Part shown: positions 55,468 through 64,000 of the stretch, one piece after another
How positions within the stretch are numbered: the stretch's first letter is position 1
Layout: the number at the start of each line of letters is the position of its first letter
Assembly: GCA_964580525.1 (NCBI GenBank)
Contig: CAZOKN010000003.1
Span: forward strand, 1 to 64,000
Length of the DNA: 64,000 nt
Direction: 5' to 3'
Source of the DNA: CAZOKN01 sp964580525
GTDB lineage: Bacteria > Pseudomonadota > Alphaproteobacteria > Rickettsiales > UBA6187
Translations under genes and position numbers: made by a program
Notes under the pieces: model-generated
The model's database searches: none
Told to the model about the DNA's origin: nothing
What the model saw: only the letters and a program-made list of their open reading frames with translations

Positions 55468-56061
55468 ATGACAAAAGAATCTATTTTAAAAGAATTTGAG
55501 GCGGCTGGCGCCATCTTAAAAGGCCACTTTGTACTTTCTTCCGGCCTACACAGCGATACATATTTACAATGTGCCAGAGTTTTGATGGAACCTGCCCGTG
55601 CTGAAAAACTCTGCAGACTTCTGGCTGATATGGTTAACGAAAAAATCGGCAATGATAAAATTGATCTGGTTGTTTCACCTGCTATGGGCGGGGTTGTGGT
55701 TGGCTATGAAATAGCCAGACAGCTAAATAAAACCTCTCTTTTTTGCGAACGTGTTGATGGTAAATTTGCACTTAGAAGAGGCTTCAACATAGAAAAAGGC
55801 AGCCGTGTTCTAGTGGTAGAAGATGTGGTTACAACTGGCAAATCATCACTCGAAACTTTCGACTGCATTAAAGAATTTGGTGGCGTTGTTGTGGCTGAAG
55901 CTTCTCTTATTGATCGAAGCAATGGCACAGCAAATCTTGGTGTTCCACTAGTTTCATTGATGACGCTTGATGTAAAAACATACACAGCAGAGTCCTTACC
56001 ACCACACTTGCAAAACATTCCGGCAGTCAAACCCGGCAGCCGCTTCTTGAAAGCTATATAA
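55468..56061 (+). CDS. pyrE: Orotate phosphoribosyltransferase PyrE
   Basis: Joins orotate with PRPP in pyrimidine synthesis. The 197-residue product has 'FVLSSGLHSDTYLQCARVLM', 'SPAMGGVVVGYEIARQL' and the PRPP motif 'VLVVEDVVTTGKSSLE'. It lies 23 bp after the TMEM43-like gene and is followed by a strong bidirectional terminator. Confidence 0.97.
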   Translation: MTKESILKEFEAAGAILKGHFVLSSGLHSDTYLQCARVLMEPARAEKLCRLLADMVNEKIGNDKIDLVVSPAMGGVVVGYEIARQLNKTSLFCERVDGKFALRRGFNIEKGSRVLVVEDVVTTGKSSLETFDCIKEFGGVVVAEASLIDRSNGTANLGVPLVSLMTLDVKTYTAESLPPHLQNIPAVKPGSRFLKAI

Positions 56062-56063
56062 TA

Positions 56064-56090
56064 AAAAACCCCGGAAAAACCGGGGTTTTT
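56064..56090. terminator. Bidirectional terminator
   Basis: AAAAA, CCCCGG, loop AAAAA, CCGGGG, TTTTT between the convergent pyrE and pentapeptide genes. It would terminate transcription on both strands. Confidence 0.92.
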
Positions 56091-56105
56091 ATTTAGTATA
56101 TAGTG

Positions 56106-58940
56106 TTATTCTAGTTCTTTTGGAGTTTTAGCAAGTTCTAAAAAATCTTTTTTTGGCGAAGGAGTTGGCAACGGCCTTCCAGAACGAACAGGAGACTTTC
56201 CAACCATATCAGCAAACTTACCTTTTGGCACTGGAGTGTCTTGCATCCTATTAGGCAACTTTGGCGCAGGCTTTGTAGATGTACGCGACTGGATATTAGG
56301 AACTGGAATTTTTCTAGTAGGTTGAGATAAGTGCCTTGTTAATTCTTCCACAGTGTCAGTTCTTTTCAGCTTAGGACGTTCATCTGCCAAAATGCTATCT
56401 ATTTCTTTCATAGTGTCATTCTTGTCTTCAGTAAGACCTTGCTGCAATTGCTCCAAACCATTATCAAGAGCATCCAGATCTATTTTGCTAGGGGAGGATG
56501 GTAGGCTAAAAGGTATAGAAAAAGCAGGAACTCTATTATTAGTATCTCTTCTAATAGCCTTAATACTATCTGTCGCAAAAAGTTCAATTTTTCGCTCAGG
56601 AGTTTTTGGCGCAGCAGCACCTTCTTTCACTGGCACAGATGGTAAAGGACCTTTTGGCACCGGTGGAAGCGGAGTTTTTGGCATTACCCATCCTTCTTTA
56701 ACCTCAGGAATTGGACTTCCCGGTACTTGCACAGGCTTTGGTAGATTTTTGTTCGAATTACCTACCGCTAACATATTTGACTTTTCCTCTTGTTCAGATG
56801 AAAAAGTGGTAGATTTAAGTTCCGGAGCAGATATTAGCTGCTTACTTTTATCGGTAAAATTCGTCGGAGAAGATATTTCTACTTCGTCTTTCTTACCTGC
56901 TAGTTTTTTAGTAATAGCAGATAATCTAACTTTTGAGCTTTCTCTTCTAGATCTTCTTTTTGCTTCATTTGAAGAAATTATAGAAGAGGAAAGTTCTTCT
57001 TCTGAACCTGAAGCTTTATATTTTACAGGTGTATTAGGCTGAGATGGAGCATGAGTTGCAAGAAGTTCTCCCTTTATTTTTTCAGGAATTTCTAAATTAT
57101 CTAAATCTAATGTTGGCATGCTCTCTGAAGAGTCCGATGAATTGGATTTTTTTCTCTCCTCTTCTTCCTTAGCTTCTTCTATTTCTATTGCTTTTTCTAT
57201 AAGCACTTTCTTTTCTTCTGATTCTATTAGAATACCAGCATATCTTCCTAAGTAAGCATATTCTTTTTTTACTACAAATTTTCCATCTTGATCTTGTGTA
57301 AAAGCATGATCCTTTACTTGATTCCACATAGGAATAAAATTTTCTTGACGATCAATACACAAAGAAAACTGGCCTTCCGATACGCTTTTCAAATTTCCAA
57401 GCTTTGCACCAATAGTTATCGCCAAGAAAAAATTAGCGTCTTTTATATTAGCACCAGTGAAAACCGCACCTTCTAAATAAGCTCCTGAAAAATTAACATT
57501 TTTTAAATAAGCTCCTGAAAAATTAACACCGCCTAAACTACACCCTTTCAAATCAAGATTTTCTAAATCTCTTGTTGATAAATCAACATGATCCAAACAC
57601 GCTCCCTGTAAATTTATACTTTTAAGTGGAGTTTCTTCCCATTTAGATTTTGTTAAGTCAGCATCTATAAAATCTGAATCTGTTAACCTCAAACCTGAGA
57701 GATTCACACCTATCATTTCAGCATTATTAAAATTAACCTTCGTAAGATTATTATTCTGCACAACACTAAAATCAACACCAGAAAGCTTTGATTCATTAAA
57801 TACTGCTGCCTCAAGCTGTGCATTTGTGAATATAGCACCAATAAAAATAGATCCTGATAACTCAACACCTCTCAAATCACAACCAGTAAAATCAACACCG
57901 CTAAAATCCAAACCGCTAAGATCTTTTCCTTTTAAATCCCAACCTTTAAAATCATATTCTTTTAGATTTATTCCAGGAGCCCTGAAATCAAAAGTATTTG
58001 GGTCAACAGGTATATTGCTAAGAGTTGCAACTTTTCTTTGCGGCTGATTTTTTTGAAGAAGCGCTCTAACTTTCTTTAAATCAACTGGCTCTTTAGCACT
58101 ATTAGCTCTTCTTGAAATACTTCTAACTTTTGTTATTCTTTGTATATCTTCTTTTGTTCCGCTATCTCTTAATTCATCTAATTTGTTAATATCAACCAGA
58201 CAGCTTTTAAATTTGCATGCAGTCGTATTTACATCAGAAAAATTAACACCTATCAAATCACACTCATTAAATTTTACTCTTGTCATTTCTGCATTGGTAA
58301 ATTTAGTCTTTTCAGAGAATAAAGTTTTTGAAAAAGTGGCCTCAAATAAATTAGCTTCAGTAAAATTAACATCTACAACATTAGCCCCTTCTCCAAAAGT
58401 CGCGCCTTGTAAACCAGTAGCTCTTAAATCAGGACGTCTTGGATCACGAATTCTTGAAAAATCAGCCTTTGCGAGATTAGTATTGTTAAAATTAACCTTT
58501 TCCATTCTGGCTCCAGAAAAATTCCATCCTGACAAATTAAGATTTGATAAATCAAGATTTCTTAATTCCGCTCCAGAAAGATCAAGTTTCAGATGAGACA
58601 AATCCAATACAGGGGTAGAAAATCCTTCAACTTTTGGTAATGCTTTGTTCTTAAAATCTATAAGTGTAGTCAAAAGCTTTATCAGCTTCTCTGTCTTATT
58701 TTCTTTTCCTTTAACTTCTTCTGCAAAAAGCTTTTGCATCCCCTCTAATATGGAGACATCACGTTCTTTGAACTTTTCTATTTTATTAATAACTTCGCGT
58801 TTATCGTTTCTTAAGATGTTGCCATACTTATCCTTTGTAGGTAATACCAATTCTCTATCTTTTCTCCTGGCTCTTTCTGTTTCTCCAGTTATTTTTTCAG
58901 CTTCCCTAACAATATCCTTAAGTTTGCTCTCAAACGACAT
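56106..58940 (-). CDS. Pentapeptide-repeat protein with proline-rich tail
   Basis: A 944-residue soluble-looking protein. A charged helical N-terminus (about 1-105) precedes two blocks of pentapeptide repeats, about 110-265 and 330-530 (for example 'LDLSNLNLSGWNFSGARMEK', 'FSGVDFTGCDLRGVELSGSI'), which fold as a square beta-helix. The last ~370 residues are Ser/Lys/Pro-rich with many PxxP motifs ('KTPLPPVPKGPLPSVP', 'KPAPKLPNR', 'GRPLPTPSPKK'), resembling SH3-binding sites. No signal peptide is seen. A host-directed effector is possible but unproven. ATG 58940 with AAGGA is preferred to an upstream start. Confidence 0.8.
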   Translation of the reverse strand: MSFESKLKDIVREAEKITGETERARRKDRELVLPTKDKYGNILRNDKREVINKIEKFKERDVSILEGMQKLFAEEVKGKENKTEKLIKLLTTLIDFKNKALPKVEGFSTPVLDLSHLKLDLSGAELRNLDLSNLNLSGWNFSGARMEKVNFNNTNLAKADFSRIRDPRRPDLRATGLQGATFGEGANVVDVNFTEANLFEATFSKTLFSEKTKFTNAEMTRVKFNECDLIGVNFSDVNTTACKFKSCLVDINKLDELRDSGTKEDIQRITKVRSISRRANSAKEPVDLKKVRALLQKNQPQRKVATLSNIPVDPNTFDFRAPGINLKEYDFKGWDLKGKDLSGLDFSGVDFTGCDLRGVELSGSIFIGAIFTNAQLEAAVFNESKLSGVDFSVVQNNNLTKVNFNNAEMIGVNLSGLRLTDSDFIDADLTKSKWEETPLKSINLQGACLDHVDLSTRDLENLDLKGCSLGGVNFSGAYLKNVNFSGAYLEGAVFTGANIKDANFFLAITIGAKLGNLKSVSEGQFSLCIDRQENFIPMWNQVKDHAFTQDQDGKFVVKKEYAYLGRYAGILIESEEKKVLIEKAIEIEEAKEEEERKKSNSSDSSESMPTLDLDNLEIPEKIKGELLATHAPSQPNTPVKYKASGSEEELSSSIISSNEAKRRSRRESSKVRLSAITKKLAGKKDEVEISSPTNFTDKSKQLISAPELKSTTFSSEQEEKSNMLAVGNSNKNLPKPVQVPGSPIPEVKEGWVMPKTPLPPVPKGPLPSVPVKEGAAAPKTPERKIELFATDSIKAIRRDTNNRVPAFSIPFSLPSSPSKIDLDALDNGLEQLQQGLTEDKNDTMKEIDSILADERPKLKRTDTVEELTRHLSQPTRKIPVPNIQSRTSTKPAPKLPNRMQDTPVPKGKFADMVGKSPVRSGRPLPTPSPKKDFLELAKTPKELE

Positions 58941-59053
58941 AATCAATTCCTTCCTTTTTATATTTTCGGAAGGAATGTACCATAAAAACAACCAAGCTGC
59001 AGTAAGATAACAATCTTAAATACAAAATGTTTAGGATTATCAATAGTATATAG

Positions 59054-59097
59054 ATTAAAGATTTTTGACTTGCAGTTGCAAATGTTTAATCTTTAAT
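59054..59097. terminator. Hairpin downstream of the TPR gene
   Basis: A 10-bp perfect inverted repeat, ATTAAAGATT (59054-59063) / AATCTTTAAT (59088-59097), in the 225-bp gap between the TPR and pentapeptide genes. It may end TPR transcription or sit in the pentapeptide gene's control region; no long T run is seen. Confidence 0.35.
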
Positions 59098-59165
59098 AGA
59101 AAATTATACATTTGATATAGACTAAAAGTTGATCTTTTATTTAAAATTTTAATGATATTGAGCGA

Positions 59166-59861
59166 TCAAACATTCTTCGGTGCAGCTTCTTTTCTAGCGG
59201 CAATTTCGCGGTCTTCTTCAGCACCTTTTGCGTTTTGCATTAGATCTTTCAAATCAGCACGTTGCCTATATAAAACAGGTAATTCTTTTATATCGATTGC
59301 ACGGTTCATATCAAGCAACGCACCACGTAAGTCATTTTTTGCTATTTTGGTTTTTGCCCGCTGTGATAAGGTAAAATAATCAGGTGGATAAACTTTTAAC
59401 GATATATTCAAGTCTTCCATCGCGCCTTCTAAATCACCCAGTTCACGCTTTGCTATGCCACGATATTGCAAAGTAAAATAATCTTCAGGTGAAAAATTCT
59501 CTGCAGAATTCAAATCACTTAGAGCTCCCCGATAATCACCCATGTCAACCTTTGTAGCGCCTCGCACCTTCAAGATATAAGCATCTTCCGGCCTCAATAA
59601 ATCAGCCTTATCCAAATCAGACAATGCACCTGCATAATCGCCTAAACGGCGCTTAGTTGCCCCACGTACACGCAAAGTATCCGGATCATTAGGTTTTATT
59701 CTATCCGCACTATCAAAATCTCTAAGAGCACCAAGGTAATCTTCACCAATGCGCAACAAATCACCCCGCTTTTGCAGGGCATCCAAATCATTTGGGTTGG
59801 ACATCAGCTTCTTATTTGCTTTCTCCAACCTTATCTGTTGATCGGCGGATAGTATTGTCAT
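59166..59861 (-). CDS. Tetratricopeptide-repeat protein
   Basis: A 231-residue protein built of about five TPR-like repeats of 34 residues. Each has the form 'RxRGxTKxxLGDYxGALSDL', for example 'RVRGATKRRLGDYAGALSDL'. There is no signal peptide. It is likely a protein-interaction scaffold; partners are unknown. Confidence 0.88.
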   Translation of the reverse strand: MTILSADQQIRLEKANKKLMSNPNDLDALQKRGDLLRIGEDYLGALRDFDSADRIKPNDPDTLRVRGATKRRLGDYAGALSDLDKADLLRPEDAYILKVRGATKVDMGDYRGALSDLNSAENFSPEDYFTLQYRGIAKRELGDLEGAMEDLNISLKVYPPDYFTLSQRAKTKIAKNDLRGALLDMNRAIDIKELPVLYRQRADLKDLMQNAKGAEEDREIAARKEAAPKNV

Positions 59862-59922
59862 TTCATCTTTTATATCAATGAGTTATAATAATTATCTATA
59901 TAAAAGATTAAGTATTTATTAA

Positions 59923-60531
59923 CTAAACCTCAATGACAATATTTTCTAACATTTTCGCCACCGGTTTGTATGTTTTTCGATGATGCGGCGTAACGCCAAA
60001 TTCGAGTAAAGCTTTTTGATGGTCTTTCGTGCCATATCCTGAGTTTTTTTCCCAGCCATATTGGGGATATTGCCTGGCCAAATCAAACATAATATTGTCG
60101 CGTGTAACTTTAGCAATTATAGACGCCGCCGCAATCGATAGACTTTTGCTATCACCCTTAATAACATAGTGCGCCGGACAGCTAAGTTTGGGGATTTTAT
60201 TTCCGTCTACAAGAGCAACATCAGCTGCAAAAGGCAGTGCCGCAAACGCGCGTTGCATAGCAAGCATTGAAGCCTGCAATATATTAATCGTATCAATTTC
60301 TTCAACAGTTGCGATGCCTACGCCGATTTTAGCGAATTCCTGCAACTGTATAAAAATTTCCTCTCGGCGTTTATGGGAAAGTTTTTTAGAATCGTTTATA
60401 CCAATAGGAAAATTATCACGATTCAGCACAACAGCAGCAGCAACCACAGGACCACACCAAGGCCCCCTTCCCGCTTCGTCAATTCCAGCAACAACTCCGC
60501 CGAATGAATCTTCAATTGAAAAATCAGGCAT
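59923..60531 (-). CDS. rnhB: Ribonuclease HII RnhB
   Basis: Removes RNA from RNA/DNA hybrids. The 202-residue product has 'GIDEAGRGPWCGPVVAAAVV' with the DEAGRG motif and 'INDSKKLSHKRREE', plus 'AASIIAKVTRD'. It follows ftsY in the same direction with a 29-bp gap. Confidence 0.97.
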   Translation of the reverse strand: MPDFSIEDSFGGVVAGIDEAGRGPWCGPVVAAAVVLNRDNFPIGINDSKKLSHKRREEIFIQLQEFAKIGVGIATVEEIDTINILQASMLAMQRAFAALPFAADVALVDGNKIPKLSCPAHYVIKGDSKSLSIAAASIIAKVTRDNIMFDLARQYPQYGWEKNSGYGTKDHQKALLEFGVTPHHRKTYKPVAKMLENIVIEV

Positions 60532-60560
60532 AAATAAAATTCCTATTTAGTATTAGAATT

Positions 60561-61565
60561 TTAATCTAAACTTACCAAACTTCTTGCAAAAGATTTTGCA
60601 TCAAATGAGCGTAAATCATCAATACTCTCTCCCACACCAATTGCATGTATAGGCAAACCAAACTGTTTGGCAAGATTCACGACAACACCACCCTTGGCCG
60701 TGCCATCAAGTTTTGTGACAATTATTCCGGTTAAATTAACCATATCTTTGAAAACTTTAACCTGACTATTTGCATTTTGTCCAGTAGTAGCATCAAGAAC
60801 TATGATAGTATCATGTGGAGCATTTTCATCGATTTTTTGAATTACTTTGACGATTTTTGTGAGTTCTTCCATAAGATTTTTTTTATTCTGCAAACGCCCA
60901 GCAGTATCAATTATCAACACATCTGTATTTTCTGCCTGCGCTTTTGTGAAAGCTTCATAAGCAACGCTAGCAGGATCTGCCCCTTCTGCACCTTTAACTA
61001 GTGGACATCCGGCTCTCTTCGCCCAAACTTCCAATTGCTCCACAGCTGCCGCACGGAAAGTATCGCATGCAGCAATCATTATGCTCCGACCTTCGCCCTT
61101 AAAAATATTTGCCAATTTACCTATAGTGGTTGTTTTGCCAGTACCATTAACCCCGCACATTAAAATAACATGAGGTTTTTTCGTTTCGGAAATTTTTATA
61201 GGAATCGTAACTTCTTTCAGAATATTTTCTACAATATCTGCCAAATCCTGCTTTATTTCATCCAAACTAATTTCTTTATCAAACTTATTTTTTGATAAAT
61301 GAGAAATTATTGCTGCGGATGTTTCAACACCAAGATCTGAAGAAATAAGTAAATCTTCGAGATTTTCTAAAGTTTCATTATCGAGTTTTTTTCGAACAAA
61401 GATATCTTTCAAGCCATCATTTAGTTTTGATGAGCTTTTGTTCAGACCAGATTTAAGCTTGGAAATCCAGCTAGAAGAAGCATTTTTTGATTCTTCTGCC
61501 TGCTGTCCCTTGTTAACCTGATCTTTTTTATCAGATTTTGATTTATCTTTTATAAAATTGAACAT
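60561..61565 (-). CDS. ftsY: Signal recognition particle receptor FtsY
   Basis: A GTPase that docks SRP-ribosome complexes at the membrane. The 334-residue product has an NG domain with 'GVNGTGKTTTIGKLANIF', 'DTFRAAAVEQLEVWAKR', 'DTAGRLQNKKNLMEEL' and 'TKLDGTAKGGVV'. The N-terminal acidic/membrane part is short and lysine-rich. Confidence 0.97.
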   Translation of the reverse strand: MFNFIKDKSKSDKKDQVNKGQQAEESKNASSSWISKLKSGLNKSSSKLNDGLKDIFVRKKLDNETLENLEDLLISSDLGVETSAAIISHLSKNKFDKEISLDEIKQDLADIVENILKEVTIPIKISETKKPHVILMCGVNGTGKTTTIGKLANIFKGEGRSIMIAACDTFRAAAVEQLEVWAKRAGCPLVKGAEGADPASVAYEAFTKAQAENTDVLIIDTAGRLQNKKNLMEELTKIVKVIQKIDENAPHDTIIVLDATTGQNANSQVKVFKDMVNLTGIIVTKLDGTAKGGVVVNLAKQFGLPIHAIGVGESIDDLRSFDAKSFARSLVSLD

Positions 61566-61643
61566 TTAGAACCTTTATTTTCCCTTGCCGGCTTATTATA
61601 GCAATATATAAGGGGAAAACGCAAGTTGTGAGTAAATTCTTCA

Positions 61644-62276
61644 CTACTTATTCATAATGGTCGCAACCAACTTCTCTGCCACTTCTTTTTTGCTCATTTT
61701 AGGCCATGGCTCTATGCCGATTTTACTTATGAGAGTTATCTGGTTATCATCCTTGCCAAAAACTCCCTGCCCTACATCATTAGCCAAAATCCAATCGCAA
61801 CCTTTGCTATGGAGCTTTTTAACCGAATTTTCGACAAGATTTTCCGTCTCCGCCGCAAAGCCTATAACAAGCTTAGGACGTTTTTTATGGCGGCTTATTG
61901 TTGCCAGAATATCAGGATTTTTTACCAATGTTATCTGTTGTATATCTTCGCCATCTTCTTTTTTTAATTTATGCGGTGATATTTTTTCCGCACGCCAGTC
62001 TGAAACAGCTGCCGCAAAAATAGCAACGTTAACAGGTAATGATTTTTCGCAAGCCTCCAACATTTCAACAGCTGATTCCACATGTATAACTTTAACACCT
62101 ACAATTTCAGGCAAATTTACATGGCCTGAAATCAGCGTAACCTCAAAACCTTTTTTTGCCAGAGCCGCCGCAATAGCATGCCCCTGTTTGCCGGAGGAAT
62201 AATTGGATATATAGCGGACAGGATCTAACCTTTCTCTGGTTGGACCGCTTGTGACAATGGCTTTAAGCTTAGGCAT
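61644..62276 (-). CDS. coaB: Phosphopantothenate-cysteine ligase CoaB (separate gene)
   Basis: Joins phosphopantothenate with cysteine, the second step to CoA. The 210-residue product has 'VTSGPTRERLDPVRYISNYS' and 'AAVSDWRAEKISPHKLKK', with 'ILANDVGQGVFGKDDNQITL'. In most bacteria this domain is fused to the decarboxylase (CoaBC). Here it is a stand-alone gene, with coaC 1 kb away. Confidence 0.92.
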   Translation of the reverse strand: MPKLKAIVTSGPTRERLDPVRYISNYSSGKQGHAIAAALAKKGFEVTLISGHVNLPEIVGVKVIHVESAVEMLEACEKSLPVNVAIFAAAVSDWRAEKISPHKLKKEDGEDIQQITLVKNPDILATISRHKKRPKLVIGFAAETENLVENSVKKLHSKGCDWILANDVGQGVFGKDDNQITLISKIGIEPWPKMSKKEVAEKLVATIMNK

Positions 62277-62297
62277 TTTTTCTCTTTTTATATATCA

Positions 62298-63176
62298 TTA
62301 TTCCCTACACTCACCAAGAGTCGAATATGAATTTCTGTTCATAAAGCTAGTCTTTGGTGGAATTTTTTGCGTAACTGGTTTTGGCTTTTTAGTCTCAGCA
62401 ATATTATGAATAACTTCTTTTTTTGCTGGCACAGCAGGAATTTTTGGTGCATAAAAATCCCTTTGCCTTCTTTGATTTTTCGGATTATTGGAGAATTTAG
62501 GCACTGGTTTTTCAGGGTTTTCTGTTTTTGGCTGTACAAATTTTGCATTAAATTCCGCAAGACTCATTGTTGTATTTTTAGACTTTTTCTTTTTCTGAAA
62601 AGCCGGAGTTTCATCAGAAGTTTGTGTCACAAGCTTAGGATTAGGATTTTGTTTTTGTTCAACAACAGGTTCTTTCCTTGGAACGGACTTTAAAGTAGTT
62701 GGCTGTTTTGGCACTGCCTTATAAACAACAGGTTCAACAGTTTTTTTAGGCTCTAATGCGACAGTCGCTTTTTCTGGTACTTTCACAGGCATTTCTTTTG
62801 TAGAAATTTCTTTTATTTTACAAACAAGAGCTTTCTCACCTACTTCAATATTTGAACCGGAAATATCAAATGATATGTTTATATTTTTAGGGAATTGTTG
62901 AAACAAAAATTCCTTATTGTAACTAAATCTCTCCGCAACTTGTATATCTTGCAGTGGAATAGTGAAATTTTTAATACCACACTCTTTTTGCATCTCGCGT
63001 GCAAGATGCGATAACGCTCCTAAATAATGACTAAGATTATATTCCAATGGAAAACTACTTTTTCCCTTAGTTTGAAAAAGAAAATTTTGATGTTCTTCTC
63101 TAATTCTACGTTCATATTCTTCCTGTTTTAGATTTACCTTAGTAAAAACAGGCTCAACAGTTTTTTCATTGCTCAT
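62298..63176 (-). CDS. Lysine/proline-rich protein between coaB and coaC, unknown
   Basis: A 292-residue basic protein. Residues about 1-130 look folded ('EYNLSHYLGALSHLAREMQK', 'IPLQDIQVAERFSYNKEF'). The rest is Lys/Pro/Val-rich and probably disordered. No signal peptide or family was recognised. It lies 21 bp upstream of coaB and 98 bp downstream of coaC on the same strand, so it is probably in the same operon. Confidence 0.65.
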   Translation of the reverse strand: MSNEKTVEPVFTKVNLKQEEYERRIREEHQNFLFQTKGKSSFPLEYNLSHYLGALSHLAREMQKECGIKNFTIPLQDIQVAERFSYNKEFLFQQFPKNINISFDISGSNIEVGEKALVCKIKEISTKEMPVKVPEKATVALEPKKTVEPVVYKAVPKQPTTLKSVPRKEPVVEQKQNPNPKLVTQTSDETPAFQKKKKSKNTTMSLAEFNAKFVQPKTENPEKPVPKFSNNPKNQRRQRDFYAPKIPAVPAKKEVIHNIAETKKPKPVTQKIPPKTSFMNRNSYSTLGECRE

Positions 63177-63274
63177 AATTTTTATCTCTTAAGTAATAAT
63201 AGTTCAAATTGTGGGTTAACCCAACACCGTAGTAAAATCCAAAAATTAAATTGTTCTTTAATAAAACAGATTGT

Positions 63275-63814
63275 TTAAATCATCTTTTGAATTGTGTTAA
63301 AAATCTCTTTAACTTCCGCCATTCTGCCCTCGCCTTCTTCACCGCAAGCAAGCTTACCGGAGGCTGGGCCAACAAATACAACACCATCATTTTTCAATTG
63401 CTTTACATTACGCTGGACTGCTTTATTTTTCCACATCATCAAATTCATAGCCGGCGCAACAAGAACATCTTTATTAGTTGCCAGTAAAACCGTACTGGCC
63501 AAATCATCCGCCAGACCATTAGCCATTTTGCCGATAATATCCGCACTCGCCGGAGCAACAACAACCAAATCAGCTTCTCGTGATAGGCGTATATGCCCCA
63601 TCTCAGTTTCATCTTTCAAAGAAAATATATTTTCATAAACTGGGCTTTCGCTCAGAGCCGCAACAGAAAGAGGCGTAACAAACATTTTACCGCCTTCGGT
63701 TAAAATACAATTAACCCCATAATTATTATCCCTAAGCAACCTTATAAGTTCTAGGGATTTGTAGGCAGCAATGCTGCCGGTTATAATGAGGAGTATATTT
63801 TTGTTTTTTTTCAT
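63275..63814 (-). CDS. coaC: Phosphopantothenoylcysteine decarboxylase CoaC (separate gene)
   Basis: An FMN-dependent decarboxylase of CoA synthesis. The 179-residue product has 'ITGSIAAYKSLELIRLLRDN', the catalytic His in 'MGHIRL', 'VVAPASADIIGKMANG', 'APAMNLMMW' and 'KLACGEEGEGRM'. It ends where bifunctional CoaBC would continue into the ligase. The remaining bases to 64000 show no gene. Confidence 0.94.
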   Translation of the reverse strand: MKKNKNILLIITGSIAAYKSLELIRLLRDNNYGVNCILTEGGKMFVTPLSVAALSESPVYENIFSLKDETEMGHIRLSREADLVVVAPASADIIGKMANGLADDLASTVLLATNKDVLVAPAMNLMMWKNKAVQRNVKQLKNDGVVFVGPASGKLACGEEGEGRMAEVKEIFNTIQKMI

Positions 63815-64000
63815 AAATAAGCCTATCTGTATTTTGGCTCATTAGTGTTTTGGTTCATTTACCAAGACACAATAGCCTATTGATATATATATTATTTTGT
63901 TTATCTTAACAACTGTAATACGATGCTTTATAGTAATATACTGTAGGTCATAACGCTCAAAATTTATACTCAATGTCATTTATAAAAATGTGCCGTTTTA

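Noticed and set aside
56353..57042. A 229-residue open frame opposite the pentapeptide gene
   Set aside because: It mirrors the Ser/Pro-rich tail of the minus-strand gene, which has far better evidence.
61657..62202. A 181-residue open frame opposite coaB
   Set aside because: It fully overlaps a well-supported coaB and shows no recognisable domain.

Overview
The window reads as a stretch of an AT-rich (roughly one third G+C by eye) alphaproteobacterial draft genome. Two 10-base N runs (2501-2510 and 46123-46132) are scaffold gaps. The alphaproteobacterial assignment is inference. It rests on a complex I NDUFS4-like subunit (14068-14346), a HIG1-type twin-membrane protein (43748-43945), a DUF2610-like small protein (3822-4115), a beta-type carbonic anhydrase, and the general gene repertoire. 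Several traits suggest a Rickettsiales/Holosporales-like, possibly host-associated lineage: low G+C, a large pentapeptide-repeat protein with a proline-rich tail, and many lineage-specific low-complexity envelope proteins. No rRNA, tRNA, CRISPR array, transposase or phage gene was recognised.

Layout. 1-3.7 kb: a zinc uptake locus, znuCB divergent from znuA-hisI-modA-like, around a Zur-box-like palindrome. 3.8-9.6 kb: a DUF2610-like gene and two very large prepilin-like proteins carrying one and three LamG/ConA-like modules. 9.6-12.2 kb: a membrane protein and a membrane-anchored pseudokinase. 12.4-18.5 kb: housekeeping and small genes (purA, NDUFS4-like, xseB, LON-domain protein, carbonic anhydrase, yaaA, amidohydrolase). 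18.5-20.6 kb: a KamA-family radical SAM gene preceded by a predicted promoter and a structured RNA, and flanked by copies of a dispersed repeat. 20.6-29.3 kb: AEC transporter, nnr, acpS, an SNase-like protein, a third prepilin, a long disordered OmpA-like protein, suhB, efp. 29.5-37.5 kb: an M16 peptidase, then dTDP-rhamnose synthesis (rfbBADC), a glycosyltransferase fused to a degenerate epimerase domain, a long palindrome, and a UDP-glucuronate-epimerase-like gene. 37.6-46.1 kb: argC, gamma-carbonic anhydrase, ArsR, a fourth prepilin, ugd/galU, an unusually long L33, HIG1, a micro-lipoprotein, ald, rnd. 46.1-56.1 kb: a structured intergenic region, polA, a TIKI/ChaN-like gene coupled to hemW, dapE, a TMEM43-like acidic membrane protein, pyrE. 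56.1-64 kb: the pentapeptide protein, a TPR protein, rnhB, ftsY, and separate coaB and coaC genes with an unknown gene between them.

How it fits together. rfbBADC, the glycosyltransferase, the 4-epimerase, galU and ugd supply nucleotide sugars (dTDP-rhamnose, UDP-glucose, UDP-glucuronate and probably UDP-galacturonate) for a surface polysaccharide. The four orphan prepilins, the OmpA-like protein and the lectin-like modules suggest elaborate surface structures. dapE and argC indicate at least part of lysine/DAP and arginine synthesis.

The most noteworthy items are the tandem LamG prepilins, the structured RNA and repeats around the KamA-like gene, the glycosyltransferase-epimerase fusion, the insertion in ribosomal protein L33, the TMEM43-like acidic protein, the pseudokinase pair, the split coaB/coaC arrangement, and several long intergenic palindromes.
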